Source: Pegoplata infirma (Eukaryota; Arthropoda; Insecta; Diptera; Anthomyiidae). From it: a stretch of 64,000 nucleotides of DNA. The translations under genes and the position numbers were made by a program. The stretch lies in assembly GCA_963921195.1 (NCBI GenBank), contig OY992536.1, positions 284,785,530-284,849,529 on the forward strand. Reading direction: 5' to 3'. Of this stretch, positions 10,191-19,889 are shown one piece after another. Each line of letters opens with the position of its first letter. The stretch's first letter is position 1. The notes beneath the pieces were generated by a model. It was given only the letters and a program-made list of their open reading frames with translations. It searched no databases and was not told the DNA's origin.

Positions 10191-11844
10191 GGTTAGGTTA
10201 GGTTTGGTTAGGGTGGCGGTGCCAGATGGGCACTCCGCATAGACCAGTTGGTCCATAGCGATACCACAAAACTCTTTCCGCTTATCGATGTAAACTAAAT
10301 ACATTGACCTTCATCGCGAACTGTTTCAAACTCTTCAGGTCTATCCTCGTAATTTCCTCCAAAGTCTCGAACTGTGAACTTCCCATAATTGATAGTCGAG
10401 TTCGTGCCAAAGCCGGGCAGTGACACAGGATGTGTTCAATGGTCTCCTCGACGTCTGGTGTCTCGCACCTTTTACAGCTTGCGTCCGTAATAAGATTCAT
10501 GTTCTTGGCATGTTTTCCGACAAGACAGTGTCCCGTTATTAGACCTGTCAACATACGACATTCTATTCTCGTAAGTGTTAGTAAGAATTTTGTTCTTCCT
10601 AAATCATAGCGTGGCCATAAAATTCTGCTTATACGACTTGTCCTAAGTTCCTTCCATCTTCGATTTGCCTTGGCGACAGTAAGGGTATTTCGTTTTAGTT
10701 TGTAATGCTGGAGTGGCGGTGAAAGCATTATGGTGGTACCTATGCCATCTGCTCCAAGTTTCGCGAGTTCATCTGCTTTCTCGTTTCCTTCTATTCCTTC
10801 GTGCCCTGGTACCCATAATAAGGTAACTTCATTATTCAAGCAAAGTTGTTTTAAATTCTCGTAACACTTTAAAACCGTTTTCGATTTAATTTGGTAGCTC
10901 AAGAGTGCTTTTAGAGCAGCTTGACTATCCACGTAGAAATTAAGGGTTGCACCTTTTTCCTTTGCCATAAATTCCACAGCTTTTGATATAGCAGCTAACT
11001 CAGCCTGAAAGATACTCGAGTCTGCGGGTAATTTAAAAGATAAGTGTTGGTCTAGTTCCAATATTGTGAAACCAGCTCCCACACCATGCGATTGCTTCGA
11101 TCCATCAGTAAAGATATTTATTGAGTTCGCAGGAGGGCCCTGCCAGATCGACCAGAATTCTCGATCCGGAAATCTGACTTCATATTTCCGGTCGAAAACT
11201 AGTTTGGGCACTGTGTAATCAGAGTCAATACGGTCCATATTAGCAATGTTACTGTGTCCAAAGTTGCGATACTTGAACCAATTTGACTCTTTGAGTCTGA
11301 GGCAAGCCTTGTAAGCCTCGCCCTTAGCAAAGAGATCAATTGGTAATAAGTGCAATAAAGTGTCGATAGAGTCGGCTGATGTTGTTCTCAAAGCGCCAGT
11401 GATACTCCGTCCCATTTGCCGTTGAAGCTTCTGAAACATTTTAAGCGTCACATCCTTTTCGAGTGCCTTATGCCAGACTAAAACTCCATAGAGTAAGATT
11501 GGTCTTACGATTGAAGTGTAAATCCAGTAAGTGACTTTAGGTTCTAGACCCCAGGTACTGCCGAACATTTTCTTACACGCGTAATACGCGTTGTTTGCCT
11601 TTTTTACCCTTTCTTCAGAGTTCTTGTTCCAGAACAGCTTACTGTCCAAGAACACTCCAAGAAATTTGGCATGCGGTGATATTGGAATTTCAACTCCTCC
11701 CACTCGAACCCTTCTAAATTCTGGGATTTTGTATTTTCTAGTAAAAAGGACCATTTCCGTTTTCTGCGGGTTGACATTAAGTCCATTTCCTGAAGCCCAC
11801 TTCCACATAGCCTTAAGTGAGCCCTCTAAGTAAGCCCTCTAAAA
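10191..11844 (-). mobile_element. 5'-truncated LOA-like non-LTR retrotransposon
   Basis: The copy is bounded by 12-bp target duplications TTTCATTCCAAA at 10179-10190 and 11845-11856, which fix both ends. Its 3' end, read on the minus strand, finishes with a CCTAACC-type tail (GGTTAGGTTAGG on the plus strand at 10191-10202). The 5' end is truncated inside the RT domain, as is usual for target-primed reverse transcription. The remaining ORF is uninterrupted, so this insertion looks recent. LOA assignment rests on the related copy at 49135-51323 (GTPQGGVLSPLLW, YADD) plus an RNase H domain, and is inference. Confidence 0.85.
10282..11808 (-). CDS. Retrotransposon ORF2 fragment: RT thumb, RNase H and C-terminal zinc-knuckle
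   Basis: 508 codons without a stop. Residues 1-200 match the post-YADD part of the related RT (NPQKTEMVLFTRKYKI, AKFLGVFLDSKLFWN, SIVRPILLYGV). Residues about 228-356 form an RNase H domain with its acidic residues present: D235 in FTDGSK, E270 in FQAELAAI, D294 in YVDSQAAL, and H336/D346 in WVPGHEGIEGNEKADEL. The C-terminus has C445-x2-C448...H459...C464, the putative nucleic-acid-binding knuckle typical of the family. The palm with YADD and any ORF1 or endonuclease are missing because of 5' truncation. The Met at 11808 is simply the first ATG in the fragment, not a natural start. It should encode RNase H activity at most, not a competent retrotransposase. Confidence 0.88.
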   Translation of the reverse strand: MWKWASGNGLNVNPQKTEMVLFTRKYKIPEFRRVRVGGVEIPISPHAKFLGVFLDSKLFWNKNSEERVKKANNAYYACKKMFGSTWGLEPKVTYWIYTSIVRPILLYGVLVWHKALEKDVTLKMFQKLQRQMGRSITGALRTTSADSIDTLLHLLPIDLFAKGEAYKACLRLKESNWFKYRNFGHSNIANMDRIDSDYTVPKLVFDRKYEVRFPDREFWSIWQGPPANSINIFTDGSKQSHGVGAGFTILELDQHLSFKLPADSSIFQAELAAISKAVEFMAKEKGATLNFYVDSQAALKALLSYQIKSKTVLKCYENLKQLCLNNEVTLLWVPGHEGIEGNEKADELAKLGADGIGTTIMLSPPLQHYKLKRNTLTVAKANRRWKELRTSRISRILWPRYDLGRTKFLLTLTRIECRMLTGLITGHCLVGKHAKNMNLITDASCKRCETPDVEETIEHILCHCPALARTRLSIMGSSQFETLEEITRIDLKSLKQFAMKVNVFSLHR

Positions 11845-12010
11845 TTTCATTCCAAAAAAAGCAACAAAAAAAATGTAAAATTTAGCTTAACTTCAGATTT
11901 CGTCCCGAAAAAATCAAAACAAATGTATAATTTTAGACTTTGCTGAAAATTTTGAAAGATTTTTGAAATTATTTTTAGTATAAATAAGAATATCGTGAGT
12001 GTGAGTCAAC

Positions 12011-12772
12011 GTTAGCGTGAGTGACTCTTGCATCGGCGTACGTGAGTGTGAGTTGTATTAAATTTACACACGTGATTGTGAGTGAGTGTTAGAAGAAAAA
12101 TTATTATGAAAGTTAAAATTCACTCACGTGACCATCTCTTAGACAAACATCTAATCTTTAAAAAAAAATTTACAAAAAAAAACAAATGTGGCCGGATTTT
12201 TTATAAATTGACTTTTTTAAAAAATGGAAAATTTCAGAACGGGTTCTGAAATTTTTTTTATTCCACTGACACTCACTCACAACGACGTTAGTAAAATTGA
12301 TTTTCAATCACGCTCACTTGTGATCATGTGTCAATCACGCACAAATCTAATTATGTTACCATCTCTTGTTTATATGCATAGGCACATAAAATTACTACTA
12401 GCAATAAGAATTATGAATAATACCTGAATTACAAGCATTTCTGAAAAAAATTAAAAATGTCCTATCACAAAACTTAGCATAACTCATTCATTTTTTAACC
12501 GATTGTTATGTTTTTTGGTGTTTTGGAAAGATACTTTACTATACTTTTATACAAAAATAAAAAAAAAATTGTTTAATGATGCACTTTCAACTTAGAGTAT
12601 AAAGAACATAACAAATTTTTAAAAAAATTGGATTTTTTCGACACATTTGCCAATAAAAAACGTGCTTAACGAAGTGATCCAGAAAAACTATGAGTATATC
12701 AGTAGTCTATGGACTCCAACCAACCCGAATTTTCATATGAGAACCCCTGCATTTTTTTGGTGTAGCACAGTG
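12011..12772 (-). repeat. Right arm of the long inverted repeat
   Basis: Inverted partner of 8857-9809 with few differences. It includes the intact right end of the hAT-like element (12140) with its 8-bp duplication, whereas the left arm has the same sequence without a matching opposite end. Confidence 0.85.
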
Positions 12773-12869
12773 TAATCAGTTTTTAATAAAAATATTAATT
12801 TAAAAAATTTTTTAGTAGTTTTCCTGTAGTAAAGTTAGAATCAGTAGGATTTACTCCCAAGTGACTTCC

Positions 12870-14643
12870 AGAGTAGGTCATTGATCAAAATTTCTCTGGT
12901 AATTGGGATCATTGCAATATTTCCGCATCCTTCTCGTACTCCGATCTTCGTAATATTTCGACAACAGCTACGAAGCGTTCAGTTTTCATATACGAGAAAG
13001 CCCGCTTTGCTGAGCTTAACAACTTTTTCCGGCGTTTTAATTGGAAACTTTGTTTCCTCGACGGCAACGTTGACGCCGCGGCGAAAATGGTTTAAAAGCT
13101 CAAAGCTCATTTCGGCTTACCAAAGAATAAATGTTGGTTAAACCAGACTTGCAGAAGGCGTAACAATAAGAAAGCTAATACTGATTTGCTATGCAAACAG
13201 GCGAAATCCGAAGGTGTAAAAGTACTCAGTCGTGAAAAGCTTCTTTACGAACAGCGACTTCGTGCTAAAGTTCTTTCTGCTCCTCGGGGCAGTAAGAGCT
13301 TTTGGTAGTTTGTTAAAAGAGTCAAGGAAAATGCTAGTTCTTCTATACCGACTCTTTTAAAAGACGCCCAAGTATTCACGGAACCGGTTGATAAAGCTAA
13401 CCTGTTGGCTGATCTTTTTGCAAGAAATTCTTTCTTGCCGGAAAGCAATCAACCTCTGCCCGAACTCGAGAGGGTATCCCATACTATGCCCAGTATATTT
13501 TTCCGAGCACGTGCAGTTAAAAGGGTTCTTGCGGATCTTAACGTAAATACATCACCGGGACCAGATGGTATACCAGCACTGGTGCTGAAACAGTGTTCTA
13601 CGACGTAAGCACTTCCACTGGCTAACCTTTTTATCTCGTATTACCGTGCGGGAGTCTCTCCCTCGTGTTGGAAGGTTGCCAATGTGCAGTCAATCCCTAA
13701 AAAGGGCTCGGCTAATAATCTGCCCAATCGCAAAATGCTCAGCGCTCTCGAAGGTGATGGAGAGCATGGTAAATTACCATCTTGTTAGGTATCTTGAGGC
13801 TAACTTACTTTTAAACGATCGACAGTATGGTTTTCGTAGAACTCGTTTTACTGAGGATCCTATGGCGTTCCTTTCGGAACGTTGGAGTCGTTCGATCCAC
13901 CATTTTAGTGAGAGTAAGGTGGTTGGATATATTCAAGGCCTTTGATTGCGTGTGGCACGGTGCGCTCATATCTAAGCTTAATGCCTTTGGTGTCTGTAAT
14001 TACTTCTCTCGATTTATTTCGAGTTTTCTCAGGGATCGATCTATACGTGTTGTTATAGATGGTTTCTCATCAGAAGAGTTTCAGTACCGCATGGTTCTGT
14101 TCTTTCTCCTACCCTTTTTCTTATTTTTCTTAACGGCCTTCTAAATCAAACTTCAAATCCTATCTACTCTTTTGCAGATAATAGCAACTTTTGTCATTCA
14201 TTTTCCTTTGATCGTAGGCCAAGCCTTGTTGGGGTTAAAGACAAAAGGTAGATTTTGAATGACACACTCAATCAGGACCTGTCGACAATCTCTGACTGGG
14301 GTCCTGCAAATAGGTTGATGTTTAATGCACGCAAGACCCAATGTTTTATGATGACCCTCGGGAATGTGGAACCAACAGCGTCATCTGTACATATGGGTAT
14401 CGAGGAATCGGACACTCTTGATGTTCTGGGCATGGAAATTCCGTGCGATGTCCGTTGGAATAAGCACGTTTTTAAGGTGTCGAAAGAAGCATTCAAGTGT
14501 CTCGGTTTTTTAAACCGGTGTAAGAAGTACTTCACCTTATCCGATCTCCTAACTATTTATACCACCTACATCCGACCGAAGAAAGAACACAATGACAATA
14601 GGATATCCAACTCTATTGCCTCACTGGAGCATCGTCGGAAATA
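12870..14643 (+). pseudogene. Jockey-like reverse transcriptase pseudogene
   Basis: Readable in several frames in the normal order: end of the endonuclease region and linker (FIYEKARFAELNNFFRRFN near 12985-13040), RT start (ADLFARNSFLPES and SPGPDGIPALVLK, 13405-13600), RYLEANLLLNDRQYGFRR (about 13790), FKAFDCVWHGALISKLNAFG (about 13935), then ISDWGPANRLMFNARKTQCF and SKEAFKCLGFLNRCKKYF in an open frame at 14255-14644. The catalytic loop reads SFADNSNF near 14168-14187, so the second Asp of FADD is Asn. Frameshifts and stops separate the blocks, and the 3' end is missing. Dead element, same family as 6187-7141 and 36361-36611. Confidence 0.85.
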
Positions 14644-14649
14644 AAAAAT

Positions 14650-15045
14650 CGATAGAACCATGGAAACTACTGAAGCGACTAATCAAATATGGTCTATAGA
14701 TAGAATTTAAAAAAAACAGAACCAATTATGGCTTTTTTTGAGTCAAAGGGGCCTAATTTCATGCTGTCACTCCCAAGAATTTCACCAGTAGAGGTTAGAA
14801 ATGCACAATCATTATTAACATTCTCCATCCTCTTTTGAATATGGACCGTTAACATTACAAAAATTATAAAGTACCTACATAGTTTTGATATCCTTTCAAA
14901 TTTTAAGACTTTTAAATTTTTTTCTTGTTATTATTGAAGATATTAACTAGATTTTTAATCGTAACAAGAAAAAAATTTTAAAAATCTTAAAATCCGAAAG
15001 AATATAAAATTTTTTAAAAATTAGGTGAATGGTGAAAGACTACTC
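14650..15045. other. AT-rich DNA with a small fold-back, no gene
   Basis: An imperfect inverted repeat centred near 14945 pairs TTTCTTGTTATTATTG-like text with AATCGTAACAAGAAAAA. Nothing else is recognised between the RT pseudogene and the array that follows. Confidence 0.4.
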
Positions 15046-15049
15046 CCGA

Positions 15050-17035
15050 ATCGAGCACATTATTTTGTGGTCACTGTAAATGGTGCTTATCCGCCTGGCA
15101 CTCTTTCCGACGAACGACAAATTTGGCGCCCAACTTGGGGATATTCAACAGCTCTTTCAATAACACATTAAAATTAAACATTTTTTTCATTCCACAATGC
15201 AATGCTTCTAAAAAAAATTAATGCTTCTGAAAAAAACAATGCTTTCTATAATCTAAACATTTTCCTTATTAACACAATGCACAAGTTAAATTTTGTAGTT
15301 TTTTGACACCAGAAAAAAATATTTCTTTATAAATTTACGGTCACCGATAGTGGTGCTAAGGCGACTGGTGCTGTTTTCGATGATCGACACATTTGGCTCC
15401 TAACATGGGGCTATTCTACAGAACTTCTGGTGAAACGTTGCAATTAAACAATTTTTCATTTCACAAAAGAATGCTTCTAAAACTCAATTTTATTCATAAC
15501 CTATTTTTCTCTCTAGCACAAGTCAAACAAATTTAGATAGACGATTGACAAATTTGGCTCCCAACTTGGGGCTATTCTACAGCACTCGTGGCGAAACGTT
15601 ATAGTTACCAATTTTTCATTTCACAAAACAATGCTTCTAAAAATTAATTATTTATATAACCTATTTTTTTCCTCTTTAGCACAAGTCAAACAATTTTAGT
15701 TAGGCGATTGACACATTTGGCTCCCAACTTGGGGCCATTCGATAGCTCTTTTATTGATACATTACAATAAAATAAATTTCAGAAAACAATGCTTGAAAAA
15801 AAAACCATCCTTTCCATACCTATTTTCCTTTTTAACAAAATGCACAAGCCAAAACTTTCCGACCACCACAATTGGCTGCCAACTTGGGGCTTTTCTACAA
15901 CACTTCTGCTGAAACGTTACATTTAAAAAATGGTCATTTCGCAAAACAATGTTTCTAAAAATCAAACCTTTCCATAAACTATTTTTCTTTCTAGCACAAG
16001 TCAAACAATTTCAGTTCAAGTTCAGCTCTAGTTAGTGACATGCCGGTGCTTACGCGACTGGTGACGTTCTCGACCATCAATAAATTTGGCGCCCAACTTG
16101 GGGCTATTAAGCAGCACTTCTAGTGAAACGTTACAATGAAGCAATTTTTCATAAGGGTTCAAGTTGAAAAAATGCAGAAGAAAAATTGAGTTTCTAAAAA
16201 TTATAGACATTTCTGGTATTTCCTATACCGGTCTCAAACACCCCAGTTAGTGTCATAATCAGTAGGATTTTAAATGTCGGTTTGTCTTGTTAATGAAAAC
16301 TGTTTTTTTATATATGTGAATATTTATAGTTTCTACAGAATAAATTTTGTCAGTTTTCAACACTGCAATTCTATTTCTAGCAATTTCAACCTCACTTCAT
16401 ACTTTCTTTCAACTTTTTTGTCTCTTACATTATTTTGCAAGGGTTACCAACATGAGTCATTCCCCAAACAATGCTTCTTTAAAGAAGAATTAAAAATATT
16501 TGTTTTTGAATGATGGGGTAGCAAATTTTTTTAAATTGGGAAAATCATTATATATAATATTACGGTCACCCTAAATTTCTTTAATCCAGCTTTGGCGCCC
16601 AACTTGGGGCTATTTGACAATTAAATAATTTCCTCATTTCAGAAAACAATGCTTCGAAAAAATCAATTCTTTTCATACCTATTTTTCTTTTTAACAAAAT
16701 GCACAAGCCAAAACTTTCCGACCAACAATATTGGCTCCCAACTTGGGGCTTTTCTACAACACTTCTGAAACGTTACATTTAAAAAATGGTCATTCCGCAA
16801 AACAATATTTCTAAAAATCAATTCTTTCCATAAACTCTTTTTCTCTCTAGCACAAGTCAAACAATTTCAGTTCAACTTCAGCTCTAGTTAGTGACACGCC
16901 GGTGCTTTCGCGACTGGTGACGTTCCCGGCCATCAATAATTTTGCGCCCAACTTGGGGCTATTCAACAGCACTTCTAGTGAAACGTTACAATGACACAAT
17001 TTTTCTTTCCGCAAACAATGCTTCTTAAAAGAACA
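15050..17035. repeat. Tandem/higher-order array with a tRNA-Lys primer-binding-site-like core
   Basis: Nine units share TTTGGCKCCCAACTTGGGGC, starting near 15122, 15392, 15552, 15716, 15871, 16084, 16591, 16731 and 16941. Most continue with CTATTC...CAGCACTTCT, GTGAAACGTTACA, AACAATGCTTCTAAAA, and often TTTCTCTCTAGCACAAGTC. The spacing is irregular (about 140-510 bp). A block of two or three units (15776-16160) is repeated at 16645-17012, a higher-order duplication. The core matches, at all but one base, TGGCGCCCAACGTGGGGC, the complement of the tRNA-Lys(CUU) 3' end used as primer by some retroelements. Origin from an LTR-retrotransposon leader is inference; no LTR or gag/pol is visible. Confidence 0.8.
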
Positions 17036-17060
17036 ATTAAAATTATGATTTTTATATTTT

Positions 17061-17314
17061 GAGTAGGTTTATTCTAGCTCGAGGTTATTATTTTCTTTAC
17101 TTATTTAAACTATGATATTCTCATAGAATAATTTTCAACAAAATTATTTTTCTGCTTTAAATTTATTTGTGTTGGTCATTTTTACAAAACTTAATCGACA
17201 CGTGTTTTGGAATTTGTCAGATTCCATTGTCAAGATTATTTAGCAAAATAAAAACCCTGTACTGCAAGTAGCAAAGGGATTTTAATGACAAATCGTTAAT
17301 GATCAAACTAAAAT
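17061..17314 (+). repeat. Left member of a spaced inverted duplication
   Basis: GAGTAGGTTTATTCTAGCTC, the ACTATGATATTCTCATAGAA block and GCAAGTAGCAAAGGGATTT all recur inverted at 20316-20572, about 3 kb away. The right member lies inside a fold-back element (19890-20850); the left one has no such surroundings, so it may be a solo fragment. The possible 5' exon lies between the two. Confidence 0.75.
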
Positions 17315-18029
17315 ATGTACATTTTTTTTGAATGATGAGGTACTATATTCGTGATTATTGATTTTATCTCCTTTTTGGAAGATTTTTTCTCCAGCCAGTA
17401 ATTCAATAATTTCCTTAGTCATCTGTTATTATTTGAAGTGTTAAATATATCTCAGAAATTTATTTTTCTTTAGAATTAAGGGAGAAAATACAAAAATTTT
17501 TAAGTTTAAAATAAATTTTTTTTCCTACGCGCCAATTTTGTAACAAAAATCACTTCAGAAAATGAAAAATCCCTCCATCCAATATCACTTTTTGAGTTGC
17601 ACTTACATTTTCCGTTACTTTTAACATCTTAGCTGTCAAACGTCGTTTATATCTATTACATTTGCATTACATTTACAACTCTCATACAACATATGCTATG
17701 TAACAATAACTAATCATTTGATTATAGTTTATGACCGCATACTAATTAAATTTACAACAACATCAGATCAAACATAAAATCAGGGGATGCTATACATAAC
17801 AATAACTGTTATTGTAACACCCGCTTTCCACCCTATTCCCACAATACACTGACAAAAATTTATAAAAACAAACAAAACTAATTCTTAAATAAAGAAAATC
17901 AAAAACATTTGAGAGCATATAATAAAAAAATAAGACTTTAATACTCTCTCTTATACTCTTTCTCTGGATCTCTTTTTAAGTTTTGCTATATACTCTTTTT
18001 ATTTGAAGCTATTTTTATATGTAAAGAAA
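17315..18029. other. AT-rich unique-looking DNA, no gene found
   Basis: I see no repeat shared with other parts of the window and no coding signal. It lies immediately upstream of the possible promoter region. Confidence 0.35.
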
Positions 18030-19154
18030 ATATGGTCACCCTAATGTTAAGTATAGTTGTATAAACAACCAACCAACTAACGAACATACGAATCCAATAC
18101 GAATAATATAAAGAAGAAATATTTGTGGTGGCTTTGATTGTGTGTATTAAATTGAGCGCATGCCGCGAGGTTTTGTTAGCCGCAGGACTTGTACAATTTA
18201 GTTGAGCGTCATACTTTGAGCTGTAAGCAACAACGGTCGGATAGTGGATAGTAAACTACTACTATTTTTTTATAATAATACTACTCTATTAAAACTACTA
18301 CTACTACTACTGGTTTATTACTACTATTACTAAAGTGTCTTAGTGTGTGTGTGGATTTTTACTCCAATATTCTTTACAACATGCATGCATGCTTAAAAGC
18401 GGCTGGATTATTATTGTTGTTGTTAAAGAGTTAAAAAGTTGTTGTTTTTTTTTTTACTACTAAACTTACATCGTGGTTTGTGTAAAGTGCGCGCAGACGA
18501 AACAAAAAACACAAGCACCATACCACAACTACTACATACTACTAAATAATAACAATAGTAGTTAAAAAAATAAAAAAAAAAATTAATAAAAAAGTTAAAT
18601 GTGTGTAAAATATGAAATGAAATAATAATAATTGTACGACGTACCACAAATTTACGGGATCATTTCATTATTTATTATTGAATTGAATACAGAAGAAAAA
18701 TAAAAAGAGATCGACAGTTAAATTGATTTAAGTGCAAAGTGGATTAAAAAAAAAAAACAAACAAAATAACCGATAAATTGCATCAAATCAAAACGGACAA
18801 GTGTAGTTTTGAAAAAAAAAAATATGCAATCAGGAATATATTTAAAAGAAAAATTAAATAAAATTGGATTAAAAGTGTATTAAAGGTGGATAAAAATAAA
18901 GTAAAATATAAAAAATTTACATGGAAACTTTGTAAATTTAACAAAAAATTAAGTAAAGTTAACAAAAGCTTATGTGAAGTTAACTAAAATTTATGTAAAG
19001 TTAACAAAAATCTATGTAAAATTAACAAAAATCAATGTTAAGTTAACAAAAAGTGTTATATTGAAAATTTTGCAAAATAAATTTTAAAATTTAAAGCAAA
19101 AATAACAAATTTTAGCAGCAATAAACAAAAATAAAAGTTTTTAAAGAATTCAAA
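18030..19154 (+). promoter_or_regulatory. Possible promoter and non-coding first exon
   Basis: TGGTCACCCTA at about 18033 resembles the fly core-promoter motif 1 (YGGTCACACTR) with one mismatch. Further on, GCGTCATACTTTGAG near 18207 is Initiator-like and is followed by CGGTCGG. The stretch 18090-18260 is less AT-rich and free of the repeats seen elsewhere; after it come CTA-triplet runs (18258-18312) and AT-rich leader-like DNA. CAAA|GTAAGT at 19151-19160 is a good splice donor. I infer a 5'-UTR exon that could join the exon at 52970, but no transcript supports this. It may equally be ordinary spacer. Confidence 0.3.
18926..19056. repeat. Short degenerate tandem repeat of about 21 bp
   Basis: Five to six units like TATGTAAAGTTAACAAAAAT follow one another. 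Each contains GTTAAC or a near variant. Low-complexity expansion; no function evident. Confidence 0.65.
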
Positions 19155-19785
19155 GTAAGTTTATAAATCAAGAAATTTTTAATAAGTGTTAAAAATTATA
19201 AAGAAACTCAAATTAAACAAGGTATATTTTTATTAAAAATCAACAATAAACTTTAAACAAAATGGATTATTTAAAAATGGTTACCAAAGTTAGAGCTTTA
19301 AAAACACAAAATGGTTTATTAAGAAATTTTTAACAAAATTCAAAAAAATACAAAATGGATTTTTAACTGTTTTTATAAAAAACAACTTTAATAAATTAGA
19401 AAAAAAAATTAAATTAAATTTATATTTTTGAAAAAAAAAAAAACATTTTTTGAACAAAAAACGTGTCAATTTTAAAACTTTGCAATTTTAAGACAAATTT
19501 TAACATAAAATTTATGAACTTTTAAGAAATTTCAAACTAAATTGAATTTTTAATGGATTTTAAAAATTTATTTATCAAAATTCACTTAAAAACGTTTAAA
19601 AATTTTATTTTAAACCAAAATAATTTTAAAATCTCAAGAAAAGTTTATTTTTTTTCTTAAAAAAAAAGAAATGTTTTTATTTCTCATTTTTTGTGATTAT
19701 TATTGAATGTTGTTCTTGTTTATTATTTTGTGTATATTTTAATTTAAATTTAATTGATAAAAAAATAATACCCAATAAACCAAAC

Positions 19786-19889
19786 TGCACTCTAATTAAA
19801 ATAATATCAGTTTCCAAAATGTGTAATTTTACCTAAAACTAATTGAAATTTTCTCAATTTATTGGATTAATTGAAGTTTTTCTCATAGA
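19786..19889. repeat. Partial MITE (GCACTCTAATTAAAAT family)
   Basis: TGCACTCTAATTAAAATAAT followed by ATCAGTTTCC matches the left end of the insertion at 32796-32966. The other end is not found because the next element starts at 19890. Confidence 0.5.

Larger units (their letters stand above)
10019..12140. mobile_element. hAT-like non-autonomous element with GTGAGT repeats, 8-bp duplication
   Basis: It starts TAGAGATGGGAACATGAGC and ends GTGACCATCTCTT, flanked by AGACAAAC at 10011-10018 and 12141-12148. Short variants of GTGAGTGTGAG are scattered through both subterminal regions. A full relative is at 28089-29055. After subtracting the LOA-like insertion the element would be about 460 bp. 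The 8-bp duplication and TAGAGATGG end fit the hAT superfamily. Confidence 0.75.
9571..12250. mobile_element. Palindromic-end element (TTCAGAACCCGTTCTGAA family), copy 1
   Basis: Both ends carry TTCAGAACCCGTTCTGAA, which is itself palindromic, followed by TTTAAAAAAGTCAATTTAT and a CCGGCCACA block. The small central fold-back at 9811-9970 (AATCGCATTTGAATATT and partner) is shared with the copy at 35920-36361. The element is disrupted by the hAT-like insertion at 10019-12140, and its left arm appears overwritten between about 9678 and 9809 by sequence from that insertion. Confidence 0.6.
8857..12772. mobile_element. 3.9-kb composite DNA element with CACTGTGCTACA ends and long inverted arms
   Basis: The termini are exact inverted copies of CACTGTGCTACA, flanked on both sides by TAA (8854-8856 and 12773-12775), a 3-bp duplication of the TWA type. 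Inward of the ends lie near-identical inverted arms (8857-9809 and 12011-12772). The centre holds a palindromic TTCAGAAC element, a hAT-like element and a LOA-like retrotransposon in successive nesting. No transposase frame is seen. The TWA-type duplication suggests a PIF/Harbinger-like or similar superfamily, but the end sequence alone does not settle this. Confidence 0.7.

Noticed and set aside
15050..17035. CRISPR-like array
   Set aside because: Units are irregularly spaced, the conserved part is 20-60 bp inside longer diverged repeats, and the organism is clearly eukaryotic.
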